Position numbers and translations under genes: made by a program | Shown: one piece after another, positions 19,091 through 28,535 of the stretch | Position numbering within the stretch: position 1 is the first letter of the stretch | Layout: each line of letters opens with the position of its first letter | The notes under the pieces: generated by a model | The model's database searches: none | What the model was told of the DNA's origin: nothing | Seen by the model: only the letters and a program-made list of their open reading frames with translations | DNA from: Haloarcula pelagica | GTDB lineage: Archaea; Halobacteriota; Halobacteria; Halobacteriales; Haloarculaceae | Reading direction: 5' to 3' | Length of the DNA: 64,000 nt | Assembly (NCBI RefSeq): GCF_030127105.1 | Contig: NZ_CP126163.1 | Coordinates: forward strand, 1-64,000

Positions 19091-19295
19091 TAGCCGGGTC
19101 GCAGGCCGCATCAGCCACAGCTACCGCACACGATGTCTCCCGCCTGCCACTGATTGAGATCAACATCAGCCTTTCGTCTGGTCATTTCCTAGATTTTGGG
19201 TCCAATCAGCGCACCGGTCCAAAATACTATGTCGTCAACGGTGGTTTGTTCAGGTAGCAGAATTTCCATAGGCGAACACGGACAATCCACGTTAT

Positions 19296-20464
19296 TCAGT
19301 AGTCCGAGAGATCTGATTGTTGGTGTGATTGTCTGCCAGTGAGCACGTACGGTGCAATAGTTCTAAAGAACTCTGCGAGGAGGACAAGCAGTATTGGGCC
19401 AAGAAAAATACCGTAGAAGCCGAATGCGATCGGTCCGAGTATATACGCAAACATCAGTAGGCCAATATGCGTCCGGTTGCCGCTCACATACGGGCGAATC
19501 AGAAAGTCAGGAATCGTATCGACGACTACGAACGCTAAAAGGAGAAACAGAATCACGAAGCCAAACGCGCTTGGCTGACCACTGGCGACGGCTGCAACCG
19601 CGAGAATCGCTCCGACGGGGAGATACACGATTTTCATCCCAACAACTGGAATTAAACTTCCTGCTCCTGTGAGTGCACCGACTAGGGGCGCAAATGGAAC
19701 TTTTACTGCTCCGGGTGCAACGAGATTATATCCAGAAAAGACAAGAATCCCGATAATTCCCGTCACAAATGCGTTCAGGATATTACCGAAGAGAATAGAA
19801 GACAGTTCATCGTCAACAGCTACTGCGTATGACTCGACAACGCCTGATTCATCAAAATTGTCGAGGAACCAGCCTACGAGCTGCGAACCATCGGTGAGTA
19901 AATAATACGTTCCGGCCAGAAGAATGAATCCATGGAGTGCTGCGTTTGCGATGAGGCCTACTGAATCAATCAGCGTAGTCACTATTCGTTCTGCCCACGT
20001 TTGAACTGCGGGATTGTTGAGAATCGCTGCAACCTCCTCAGGACTCATTGCAGTATGTCACTGATCTCTAACCCTACAAGTGGTGCCGGAAGTCCACTCC
20101 CTTGTGCCGACTGCAGTGCAGAGAGATATGCTGCACCAGGACCGTTCCCGCCGACGAAGCGCTGGATCTCGGGTACCACTAGCACAAGGGTATAGGTGAG
20201 CAAGAAGAGAAACGGCAGCAGGAAAACAGCAATCGTAGTCACTGCAAGCACCTGACGGCGATAGGGAAGGTAACGGCCTTGGAGTCGCGATGGAAGCGAG
20301 AAGTTATCGAGCTTTCGATAAATTGGGCGGCTTGCATAGTAGAGAAAAACCGTGAACACGAGCGTCGCCTGAAACTGAATTAAGACAAAAACGACAGCAA
20401 TCAGCAATCCTACCCCTCCTATTCCGAAAAGAATTCTTCGCCGTAGTCTTGCGTCGTAATTCAT
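19296..20464 (-). pseudogene. AI-2E family (PerM-type) transporter, split in two frames
   Basis: The N-terminal half (20464-20045, 139 aa) has three hydrophobic segments. The C-terminal half (20048-19296, 250 aa) has about five, with GALTGAGSLIPVVGMKIVYLP and FLIRPYVSGNRTHIGLLMFAYILGP, the hallmark C-terminal blocks of the family. Together they give about 389 residues, the normal length. The frames overlap as ATGA; one extra base would fuse them, so a one-base deletion is more likely than two real genes. Members export small molecules or act as Na+/H+ antiporters. Confidence 0.7.
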
Positions 20465-20734
20465 TCAGCTAATGATTACAACGGTATGGAAAAGGTATGT
20501 TGATATTGGAGTGCTGGCTTTCGCTCGTTAACCTACAATCGTGGTTGGCTCATTTATCGCCCAGAAGACAATGCGAAAAACATCATGACGCAATCGCCGT
20601 GAGAAACCAAGACGACATCTGAATTGTCGGCTGATCTGCTTGAACCCAGCGAGACACCGTCACGGAGGTTGTCTAATGTTTACAAAAAGAGCGATCACCA
20701 CCGACAATCAAAGAGGAAAAAGTAACCACGGGGG

Positions 20735-21010
20735 CTATCTGAAAAGACGACCAGCACGCCACTCCCACAGTGACTCAACTGATATCCAAACCAATATCCA
20801 GAGGGCGGTCAGGCCCACCACAAGAACTGTAGTTGAGAGCACCCCGAACGGTTCTACCGTTCTGAATAGGAGGGGTGTGAAAATGAGGATCAGGACTACA
20901 ACAGATCCCAATCCGGCGAGTGCACATACAAAGTGCTCAATCCGTGAAGGGGTGGATAGCTGATTGCTAGCTGGTCTTGCCTCCTGACTGACCGAGAATG
21001 GTTTGCTCAT
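20735..21010 (-). CDS. Small two-helix membrane protein
   Basis: 91 residues from the Met at 21010. Two hydrophobic helices (about 33-52 and 60-82) follow a polar start, with a basic Trp-rich tail (ESLWEWRAGRLFR) that should lie inside by the positive-inside rule. No family recognised; such small membrane proteins are common in haloarchaea. An isolated gene. Confidence 0.5.
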   Translation of the reverse strand: MSKPFSVSQEARPASNQLSTPSRIEHFVCALAGLGSVVVLILIFTPLLFRTVEPFGVLSTTVLVVGLTALWILVWISVESLWEWRAGRLFR

Positions 21011-21151
21011 ACATACCACCTTCTGAATAAAGCTTCGTGATTGTCATATAAAAAATCTTGGTAGCTATTCACACAGCCTGAGGATTCCTCCGCTTTCAGG
21101 CGGGGAGAGGATGTTACACCCCGTATATTATCATAGGAGACGTGCCAACGC

Positions 21152-22295
21152 TTGTGTCTATGCTCTCGTCCTTCCTTGTCCCGCTTCAATCGCACGGAAT
21201 TCACCGAAACAGTGGCAGTAGTCGCTGCAGCAGTCATCGTCGGTGCTGTGATCTGGTTCCTGGGAAAACGCCTGAGAACCCGACTTCGAACGGAGAACGC
21301 CGAAGTCGTCCGGGCGGGACCCCTCCTGGTTGTGGCAAGCGTCGCCGCCGTCGTCTTGGTGCTCCGATGGAATGCGGCTGGGACCGCACTCTCGGTCGTT
21401 GGTGTGCTTGAATTCGGTATCGAGGCTGGTGTCCGCCTCCTACTTACGATACTCCTGTTCGTCGCCGCGTACACCGTCACCCGTATCCTGAAGCGGTTCC
21501 TCCTCGGCAGTGGCAGCTCGAAACACCGCGTCACGTCCGACCACCAGCGTCGGGTCAGCTACTACGTCACTCAAGTCGTGATCTACGTTTTCGCCGTATT
21601 CGGAACGTTCTCACTGTGGGGTGTCCAGCTAAGCGATCTTCTGCTAGGAGCCGGCGTCCTGGGTATCGTGCTGGGGTTTGCGGCCCAGGAGACGCTCGGA
21701 TCGATCCTCGCGGGGTTTATCCTCATGCTCTCGCGCCCGTTCGCCATCGGGGACTGGGTCCGAATCGGCGATCACGAGGGATTCATCACCGAGATCACCA
21801 TCAACAACGTCCGCCTCCGTAATCTCGACGGCGAACACGTTGTGCTCCCGAACGAAGCCGTGAACAATCGAACGATCATCAATCGCAGTATCGAAGGAAA
21901 ACTTCGGCTCCGGGTCGAAGTCGGGATCGATTACGACGTTGATCCCGACCATGCCGAAGCTGTCGCTCTGGACGCACTCACGGAACTCGAGGAGATCATG
22001 ACTCAGCCCGCCCCGCAAGTACTCCCGGCTCGATTCGACGATTCAGCCGTGATACTCGAACTGCGATTCTGGGTCGACAAAACCGACTCCACAACGGAAA
22101 TGGCGAGCCACGCAAGTCGTCATCCACAATGTCAAGGCCGCGTTCCGACGGGAGGGAATCAAGATCCCGTTCCCGCAACGTGAACTCATGGGGAGGAAAG
22201 AGACCGGTGGCTTTCGAGTCGTTGACGACGAGCTGAGCGGCCAACCTGAGGTGGATTCATACCCGCCGACCTCATCGACAGATCGATCCGAGTGA
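21152..22295 (+). pseudogene. MscS-type mechanosensitive channel (frameshift near the 3' end)
   Basis: Four hydrophobic segments lead to the MscS pore helix and beta domain: GVLGIVLGFAAQETLGSILAGF, then PFAIGDWVRIGDHEGFITEI and LPNEAVNNRTIINRS. At about 22100 one base is lost; the correct continuation is KWRATQVVIHNVKAAFRREGIKIPFPQREL, the family's closing motif, ending at 22295. The start is unclear: TTG at 21152 fits the frame, while GTG at 21142 after GGAGA is in another frame. MscS channels release solutes on hypo-osmotic shock, vital for halophiles. The lesion affects only the last 65 or so residues. Confidence 0.75.
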
Positions 22296-22466
22296 GCAGG
22301 AGCAGCGTCTCTTCCTTGATCACCTACTTCCTTCAAGTCGCAACGGACACAGGAGACGGCTATAACACGGGAACGATTAGTGAAGCCGATAGCGACAACA
22401 AACTCGACACAGAACCAAAATTCCGAGTGTTACCACAGCCGAAAGAATGGGTCGCGCGAGATCCGG

Positions 22467-22637
22467 ATGGATGATCCGGACATCGTACGAGGGCTCCTGC
22501 AGTCGCTGCTGTTCGTCACGCAAGCCAGGGATACGCCTGTCGTCCAGACTAAGAGCTACGATGAGGTTGAAGAGGCACTGATCGACACGATCGTCTCAGG
22601 ATTGTTCGCAGATGAATCGATGTCATCTAGTGTCTGA
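22467..22637 (+). CDS. Short hypothetical protein
   Basis: 56 residues from the Met at 22467, acidic and without cysteines, beginning MDDPDIVRGLLQSLLFV. No motif recognised. It may be a gene fragment; the call rests only on amphipathic helical content and acidic composition typical of real haloarchaeal genes. Confidence 0.3.
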   Translation: MDDPDIVRGLLQSLLFVTQARDTPVVQTKSYDEVEEALIDTIVSGLFADESMSSSV

Positions 22638-22857
22638 TTCGGACACTCGTGGGTGAACGCTGAGCATTCGCCTACCGCTCTCAGTGGTTGACATCCTCCC
22701 CCCGCGAGCAGGTTCGCGGCGCGACGCTCCGAGACGAACGTCTTAATTGGGAACATCGCTCGTCGGGTGACGCCGTCGCGTCATCCTTGCCTGCTGTGAC
22801 TTCCAGCTACTACTGAGCATTGACCAACAATCCCCTACCCAAGAGCGCTCATAATTG

Positions 22858-23295
22858 TCACATCCCGCTTTGCTGTAACAGCATGACCGCAGCGAGTGCA
22901 GTAAAAATGTCTGGGAGAACAGTAAATAGGCCAATCCCAGTCGGCTCGACGCCAAAAACAACCCACACGATCGGATTTGCCCAAATAGCATACAGAAATA
23001 GCGAGACGTTGATGAGAAGCAACGTCCGCGTGAACGGGTTAGGAAGACGCCGATAAATGCGGAAATACGTTACTGCCACTCCGAGAAGAATCGCTGCGGT
23101 GAAGATCGAGACGAACACTTTTGTTAGGATAAACAGACTTCGAATAAGATGTTCTCCCGAGAACGGTTGCTCTAAGAGCATCCAGACAAGGAGCGTCACT
23201 CCGAGTGCGACACTCGCCGCTATAGTGACTAATAGAACCGTTCGCCGGGTCGTCTCTGTCTCATCAAATTTCATCTGTATGCTACTCCCGCTCAT
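22858..23295 (-). CDS. Membrane protein following a winged-helix regulator, DUF7521-like
   Basis: 145 residues, four hydrophobic helices, with TYFRIYRRLPNPFTRTLLLI between the second and third. The start overlaps the end of the upstream regulator by 14 bp, so they are translated together. In haloarchaea an ArsR-like regulator is often followed by a small membrane protein of the type called DUF7521, and the R-x-YRR region fits that; function unknown. It may report membrane or envelope state to the regulator, which is speculation. Confidence 0.6.
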   Translation of the reverse strand: MSGSSIQMKFDETETTRRTVLLVTIAASVALGVTLLVWMLLEQPFSGEHLIRSLFILTKVFVSIFTAAILLGVAVTYFRIYRRLPNPFTRTLLLINVSLFLYAIWANPIVWVVFGVEPTGIGLFTVLPDIFTALAAVMLLQQSGM

Positions 23296-23644
23296 TCTGT
23301 GTCTCTCCGTCTGATTCCATGTTCGCACCTGCCCCTGGTGATGATGATTCAGTCGGTAATAGTTCGGCCATATCTGCTTTCCGAGCTACTTGCTCGAGGA
23401 TGTCCAGATTCTCTTTCATCTGATCAGTTAGAAAATAAGTCATTCCGTATCCGTCGCCCATCGTGGTTAATACCCCGTTCTCACAGAGCAGGTCAAGATG
23501 ATGGCGGGTAGTTTTGTAGTCTAACTCTAAGCTCTCCGAAAGCTGATTTGCGTTCATCGGTGTCTCGTGGAGTGTGAGGATGATGCGAAGGCGATTCCGG
23601 CCACCTCGTGAACCACCAATCAACCACCAGAGAACCCGACGCAT
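23282..23644 (-). CDS. Winged-helix (ArsR-like) transcription regulator
   Basis: 120 residues from the Met at 23644 (an earlier in-frame Met lies at 23773). RRVLWWLIGGSRGGRNRLRI and LHETPMNANQLSESLELDYK are the start of a winged helix; TTRHHLDLLCENGVLTT is the recognition helix and wing. The acidic C-terminal tail is disordered. This is the standard haloarchaeal one-domain repressor fold. It overlaps the membrane protein gene after it. Target unknown. Confidence 0.7.
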   Translation of the reverse strand: MRRVLWWLIGGSRGGRNRLRIILTLHETPMNANQLSESLELDYKTTRHHLDLLCENGVLTTMGDGYGMTYFLTDQMKENLDILEQVARKADMAELLPTESSSPGAGANMESDGETQNERE

Positions 23645-23872
23645 CTGTGTGCGACTACAACCGGGAATATAAAAATATGAGTGGATTGAATCTGTAGGAT
23701 ATACGAGGACCGATTGGGATAATCGGTCGCTCATGGGAGGTTGCGCCAGCAGGGAATCAGTTCTGTCAACCACAGGATACCCATTCTACTGTGATTGTAC
23801 TATGCTCCAGCAGCTATCACTCCAAGGCCCGCGGATAAGATTATTTGCCGAATTTTACCACACGTACAGACA

Positions 23873-24056
23873 GACTTGAGCCAGAATTGCACCCAAATTC
23901 ATCCAGACTGCGTGAGATCGATTCGCTCGGTAAACAGAAATCTGAAATCTATGTCAGAAAGCGGTGGTGTGGAGTCAAGTTCGGTTACTGGTTCGCGACT
24001 CTATCTGAATTTGGGTGTAATTGTGCGTCGATCTGGTCTGACTTCTGGCTCAAGTC
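23873..24056. repeat. Long imperfect inverted repeat
   Basis: The arm at 23873-23901 (GACTTGAGCCAG to CAAATTCA) pairs with TGAATTTGGGTG..AATT at 24006-24022 and CTGGCTCAAGTC at 24045-24056, the second arm being split by about 22 extra bases. The centre is about 100 bp. It lies between two unrelated genes and could be a mini-element remnant or a transcript hairpin. Confidence 0.5.
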
Positions 24057-24181
24057 CGGCAAAAGAGTAACCCCGAGTAAATACTTCCTACGAGTGTAAT
24101 GTCAAAATCCGTCTCTGGTGAGCGCTACAATACACGATATTTACCACACAGCTATGTTTCTACCATTACTTCTTGGAAATA

Positions 24182-25714
24182 ATGAATCGAGGCAATAGTA
24201 TGACTACCGGCCGCTCCCGCTTAGAACTGGTGGCTTCGCTCATGATACTCTTGATGCTGGTGATCAGCGTATTCGCACTCACTACCCCCGTCGCATCTGC
24301 CCAGTCGAGTGGGACTGCAATCGCGATCTCAAATGTCACTACAAGCACTCAGACGTCAACCGCGGGAGAGCCGTTCTCACTCCGGGTCACGATCTCGAAC
24401 TATCCCAATAGCCAACGGACAGCGAATCTTAATGATCTCGTCGTTGAGGTTGATGGCAATCGAGAACACATAGTAAATGGACTCGGTCAATTGACGCCTG
24501 GGTCACAGATGACTGTATCCGTCCCAGTGACAATCAATGACCCCGGACAGAAAACTATCAGTCTCAAACTGTATGGGAGTACCTCTGGAACGGTAATTAA
24601 CGTCCAGTCTCAATACGTCGTGGACGTGCGCGAGCCACAACGCCCGAGTTTGGGGATTGCTGTCACTGAACCCAAGACTGGTGACACGGGAGGTGTCACG
24701 GTTTCTAATCCGGTCGTCGGAGCGACACGGCAGGTGAACGTAACTGTCGCCAATGGGAACACAGAACCACTCCGTAACGTCCAATTGCGTCTGGACGGTG
24801 ATGCGGATATCAAAAATTCCCGACGGATTAGTGCTTCAATCGCGTCCGGAGACCAAACCAGCCACACGTATCGGGTGAAGTTCTTCCGGTCCGGACAGCA
24901 ATCACTCAACGCGACACTTACATATGATACTCCGTCCGGAAAGACACGGACGGTGTCTCAAGTTGACACCGTCAACGTTGATGCGGCGACGAGTGATGTG
25001 ACACTGGATGTTTCCAATCAGATTCGTAATGATTCATCGGTCATCCTTACAGAACTCCATCAGTTCGGCAACGTAGAACTCGAGGACGTACAGATCCGTG
25101 CAGTGAATGATGGAAGCACTGTTGCCAGAGTCCCTATCTCAAACGTTCCGGGAGATGGATCCCGAAATGTCGCTCTGGATGATAACGATATTCCAGCCGG
25201 CAACATCACGATTGTGGCAACGTTCACCGCCGGGACAGATCGACAGACCATCCAACAGAGTCTCCGGTACTCAAAATATTCTCCAGCGCCAACCTCTGCG
25301 ATTGCACTAACCGATGTTGGAATCACCCGGAGCGGGGGAACGTTGACCATCGAGGGTGAGGCAGCGAACGTCGGCACCGCACAGGTGAATTCGGTTCTGA
25401 TCAGTGCTGCTAACACGGATGCCGTAACGCCCGTTTGGCCGACAAAAGAATATTTCATTGACAACATCGACTCAAATGAGTTCGAAACGTTCGAAGCGAC
25501 GGTGAACGCCTCGTCGAATCTTGACCAGATCCCGATTCAAGTAGAGTACACCATCAACGGCCAGCGGGTGTCCAGCACGCTCCCCGTTGATATCGGCACC
25601 ATCGAATCTCAGTCAGACAGCAACCAAGAAGGTGGCTCCCCGCTGCTAGCAATCGGTCTCCTCGTGATCGTGGTAGTCGGGGCTGGGATCGGAGTGTATC
25701 GGTGGCGAAACTAA
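24182..25714 (+). CDS. Exported CARDB/COG1361-type protein with C-terminal anchor
   Basis: About 510 residues. A signal peptide (LVASLMILLMLVISVFAL, cleavage after PVASAQ) is followed by repeated Ig-like beta domains rich in N-glycosylation sites (SNVTTST, VNVTVANGN, NITIV), then a Ser/Gln-rich stalk (QSDSNQEGGS) and a C-terminal helix LLAIGLLVIVVVGAGIGVY with RWRN inside. The sequence fits COG1361 S-layer-like/CARDB proteins, which often sit beside ABC exporters in archaea and may bind substrate or support the complex. The ABC genes follow 73 bp later. A second possible start is the Met at 24200. Confidence 0.75.
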   Translation: MNRGNSMTTGRSRLELVASLMILLMLVISVFALTTPVASAQSSGTAIAISNVTTSTQTSTAGEPFSLRVTISNYPNSQRTANLNDLVVEVDGNREHIVNGLGQLTPGSQMTVSVPVTINDPGQKTISLKLYGSTSGTVINVQSQYVVDVREPQRPSLGIAVTEPKTGDTGGVTVSNPVVGATRQVNVTVANGNTEPLRNVQLRLDGDADIKNSRRISASIASGDQTSHTYRVKFFRSGQQSLNATLTYDTPSGKTRTVSQVDTVNVDAATSDVTLDVSNQIRNDSSVILTELHQFGNVELEDVQIRAVNDGSTVARVPISNVPGDGSRNVALDDNDIPAGNITIVATFTAGTDRQTIQQSLRYSKYSPAPTSAIALTDVGITRSGGTLTIEGEAANVGTAQVNSVLISAANTDAVTPVWPTKEYFIDNIDSNEFETFEATVNASSNLDQIPIQVEYTINGQRVSSTLPVDIGTIESQSDSNQEGGSPLLAIGLLVIVVVGAGIGVYRWRN

Positions 25715-25787
25715 TGAGCATCAACGATAGCTTGCCAGCTGGTCCGTTGAGTAGTCTGATAACTGCCTCATCAAGGATACTCAGATA

Positions 25788-26702
25788 ATGCCACCAGCAA
25801 TACAGATACACGACGTTACGAAGCGGTTCGGTTCCTTCACGGCCGTCGACCGTGTCGACTTACAGATCGAACAGGGCGAGGTGTTCGGGTTTCTCGGCCA
25901 CAACGGTGCCGGAAAGTCGACACTGATCAACATGCTTCTGGACCACATCCGTCCGACTGCGGGTGACCTAGAGGTGTTCGGCGCCGACTGTCAGACGGAC
26001 AGCGTCGAAGCGCGCAAGCACATGGGGATCCTTCCGGACGGGTATGGTGTGTACTCCGGTCTCACGGGCCGCCAGCACGTCCAGTTCGCAATGGAATCCA
26101 AGGGCGTCGACGGCGAACCACTCAACCTGCTCGACCGAGTCGGTATTACGGAGGCAGCCGACCGTGCTGCTGAGGGTTACTCAAAGGGGATGACACAGCG
26201 CATGGTGTTTGCAATGGCACTCGTTGGTGAGCCCGACCTCCTCATTCTTGACGAGCCGACGTCGGGACTTGACCCGGCGGGTGCACGGTCGATGCGTGAA
26301 ATCATCCTCGAAGAGAACGAGCGAGGGGCGACTGTCTTCTTCTCGAGTCACATCCTCGAACAGATCGAAGCGGTTGCCGATCGTGTCGGTATTATGCACC
26401 AGGGCCAGCTTGCAGCCGTCGACACGATCGGCGGGCTGCGAGATATGGCTGGCGGTGAGACGAGACTTCTCATTGCGACCAACAATCTCGAAGACACACA
26501 TATCGATGCGGTCGAAGCACTCGACGAGGTCGACAAAGCGGGGCTCACCGACGAGGGCCGGCTCGCGGTCACGTGTGCGAAGGGCGCAAAGATGGACGTA
26601 CTGCTTGCGTTGGACGAACAAGGCGTCGAGGTGCTCGACTTGACAACCGAAGAGGCATCGCTTGAGGACCTGTTCGTCGAATATACACGGAGAAGTGAAT
26701 GA
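25788..26702 (+). CDS. ABC transporter ATP-binding protein
   Basis: 304 residues. Walker A GHNGAGKST (37-45), signature YSKGMTQRM (about 134-142), Walker B LLILDEPTSGLDP (about 156-168) and H-loop SSHILEQ are all present. The C-terminal 80 residues follow the usual domain of ABC-2 export ATPases (CcmA/NosF-like). It powers the two permeases that follow; its stop overlaps the first permease start as ATGA. Substrate unknown; drug, lipid or copper-assembly export is typical of the class. Intact. Confidence 0.9.
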   Translation: MPPAIQIHDVTKRFGSFTAVDRVDLQIEQGEVFGFLGHNGAGKSTLINMLLDHIRPTAGDLEVFGADCQTDSVEARKHMGILPDGYGVYSGLTGRQHVQFAMESKGVDGEPLNLLDRVGITEAADRAAEGYSKGMTQRMVFAMALVGEPDLLILDEPTSGLDPAGARSMREIILEENERGATVFFSSHILEQIEAVADRVGIMHQGQLAAVDTIGGLRDMAGGETRLLIATNNLEDTHIDAVEALDEVDKAGLTDEGRLAVTCAKGAKMDVLLALDEQGVEVLDLTTEEASLEDLFVEYTRRSE

Positions 26703-27526
26703 CGAGATGGCTGACTGTGGCCCGGAAGGATATCCGCGGCCTGATAGGGAGCCGAACGGGGAAGGCCGGCATCGCGTTCGTTGTCTTGATCTTCGTGTTT
26801 GGCGGGTATATCGTTCCAACGACGGCGTCCGACCCGACGATGACTGACTACGATGGGTTCATTCGCGGGATCGCGTTGTTTCTCGTTCCCTTGTTCGGGC
26901 TGTTGCTTGGCTACCGTGCGGTAGTCGGAGAGCGAGCCGCGGGTCGCTTGACACTCACGTTGTCTTTCCCACATTCCCGAGCGGATATTGTGTTCGGCAA
27001 GATGATCGGACGTGGACTTGTCCTGTTCGTGACGATCACGGTCGGTGTTCTCGGTGGCGCCGCACTCATCGAGTATCCGTTCGGGAGCGTCGCGCTCGAC
27101 AGGCTCGTAAGCTATCTGGGCGCGACCCTCCTGTTTGGATTCGCGTTTCTTGCGGTTGGGATGGCGCTCTCGACACTGACCGCGTCGCTTCGCCGAGCGA
27201 CGGTTTTCACATTCGGGTTATTCTTCCTATTCGTCGTCGGATGGCCGCAGCTCACTGGGTTCTTTCTGCAAGGGCTGGAGTACCTGAACCTGGCAAGTGA
27301 CGAACTTCCCAATTGGGCCGTCTTTGTCCACGGCGCGGAGCCTAGCATGCTGTACAAACGCGTCTTGGACACATACGTGAGTCCGAACAAACTCACCAGC
27401 GGGGCGGCTCTCGGCTCCGCCGGGCCGTGGTATCTGCAGGGTGGACCGGCCGCCTGGCTGCTAGTAGGCTGGATTATCCTGCCGTCGATTGGAGGGTACC
27501 TCCAGTTCCGGAGGACGGACTTATGA
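26699..27526 (+). CDS. ABC-2 type permease 1
   Basis: 275 residues, six hydrophobic helices. The motif LLLGYRAVVGERAAGRLTLTLSFPHSR with a following VFGKMIGR is the cytosolic coupling region seen in NosY-type permeases. A large loop (ELPNWAVFVHGAEPS) lies between helices 5 and 6. It overlaps the ATPase before it and the second permease after it by 4 bp each, so the three are translationally coupled. Probably forms a heterodimer with permease 2. Confidence 0.85.
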   Translation: MTRWLTVARKDIRGLIGSRTGKAGIAFVVLIFVFGGYIVPTTASDPTMTDYDGFIRGIALFLVPLFGLLLGYRAVVGERAAGRLTLTLSFPHSRADIVFGKMIGRGLVLFVTITVGVLGGAALIEYPFGSVALDRLVSYLGATLLFGFAFLAVGMALSTLTASLRRATVFTFGLFFLFVVGWPQLTGFFLQGLEYLNLASDELPNWAVFVHGAEPSMLYKRVLDTYVSPNKLTSGAALGSAGPWYLQGGPAAWLLVGWIILPSIGGYLQFRRTDL

Positions 27527-28338
27527 GCTGGCAGGCGATCGCGCGAAACGATCTACGCAAAGCAATTCATGAGCGGGGGGCATGGGCACTCTTCGCTGGA
27601 TTCTTCCTTGGGTTTGGAGGGCTCGCAGCCTTGCTCGTCCAACTCGGTGATCCCGAGTTTGAGGGATATCTCGACCTTCTTGCACCTGGTGTTGGCCTGC
27701 TAGTTCCACTCGCAGGGATCATCCTCGGCTACGAGGCCATTATCGGCGAACGAGAATCGGGGACTGCTGTGCTGTCGCTATCCATGCCACACTCACGAGC
27801 GAGTCTTATCGTCGGCAAACTTGTTGGCAGAACGACGCTGCTCGCCGCTGTCATTGCAGTCGCTGCCCTCCTCGCCAGTGTTATTCTTCTGTATTTCTTC
27901 CCGTCATTCTCCGCGTCTCGTTTTGTTGGCTTCACAGCAATGTCAACCGTATATGGAACAACGTTCCTCTGGATCGCAGCCGCACTCTCGATGGCATTAT
28001 CAACGTCGCGTCGGGTGATCGCTGCGGCGTTCGGAGCGTACATCGGATTAACGCTCTTTTGGACCGCACTTGTCAATCTTACAGAAACAGTCCTCTTTCG
28101 CTTCCGTTCGACATCGGGAGAACCCGAAACGTGGGTCACGCTTGTGAGTTTTATAGGTCCGAATACATCGTTCAATTACGTGCTTGGAGAGGTACTTGAT
28201 GCCGGGGCCATTCCCGCTGCCGTTGTAGACTCGTCTGCGGACTTCGTGACACCAGCGGTGGCATTACTCGCTCTTGCAGGGTGGGCCGTACTTCCGGTGA
28301 TTGGCGGGTTCCTTTCGTTCCGCAAAGACGACCTCTGA
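27523..28338 (+). CDS. ABC-2 type permease 2
   Basis: 271 residues from the ATG at 27523, which overlaps the previous stop. It is a paralogue of permease 1 with the same layout: ILGYEAIIGERESGTAVLSLSMPHSR and LIVGKLVGR, six helices, then the closing GGFLSFRKDDL, which matches GGYLQFRRTDL of permease 1. Tandem, diverged permeases imply an obligate heterodimer. It ends the operon; the next gene converges from the other strand. Confidence 0.85.
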   Translation: MSWQAIARNDLRKAIHERGAWALFAGFFLGFGGLAALLVQLGDPEFEGYLDLLAPGVGLLVPLAGIILGYEAIIGERESGTAVLSLSMPHSRASLIVGKLVGRTTLLAAVIAVAALLASVILLYFFPSFSASRFVGFTAMSTVYGTTFLWIAAALSMALSTSRRVIAAAFGAYIGLTLFWTALVNLTETVLFRFRSTSGEPETWVTLVSFIGPNTSFNYVLGEVLDAGAIPAAVVDSSADFVTPAVALLALAGWAVLPVIGGFLSFRKDDL

Positions 28339-28535
28339 CATCTTCCTTTGGATTCAGGTGCAGGAATTCTGACCGTAGTGGGAATATTAGGGTTTAATCT
28401 ATCTGTTTGCCCGGTGCGAGACCCTCCGAGGTTTGATTGACGGGGACTAGAGCATCTGGGAGAGGACGATCGGAAGCGAGAGTATCACCAGCGGCTTCAG
28501 CAGCTCACTGTCGGTGACGTTGACATCGCGCGTGC

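Larger units (their letters stand above)
17851..19269 (+). mobile_element. IS110-family element, copy B
   Basis: A perfect 15-bp inverted repeat, ATGGAAATTCTGCTA (17851-17865) and its complement (19255-19269), bounds the element. Its sequence differs from the repeat in copy A, though the surrounding end sequences align (TGGTTTGTTCAG before the right repeat; AGCGTG inside the left). IS110 proper usually lacks terminal repeats while IS1111 members have them, so this pair leans to the IS1111 side. No target duplication is visible. Confidence 0.75.

Noticed and set aside
20045-20048. Two separate coupled transporter genes with ATGA overlap
   Set aside because: Each half is incomplete against the AI-2E family and together they make one normal protein; a one-base deletion explains the overlap by chance.
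21080-21120. Possible IS605 right-end hairpin near GGCGGGGAGAGGATGTTAC, with a similar GACATCCTCCCCCC at 22688
   Set aside because: Resembles ends of IS1341-type elements but no tnpB remains nearby, so I leave it uncalled.
28441-28535. Possible C-terminal gene fragment (EDDRKREYHQRLQQLTVGD)
   Set aside because: Reads like a helical protein end but is short, without start or neighbour; chance frame in GC-rich DNA is possible.
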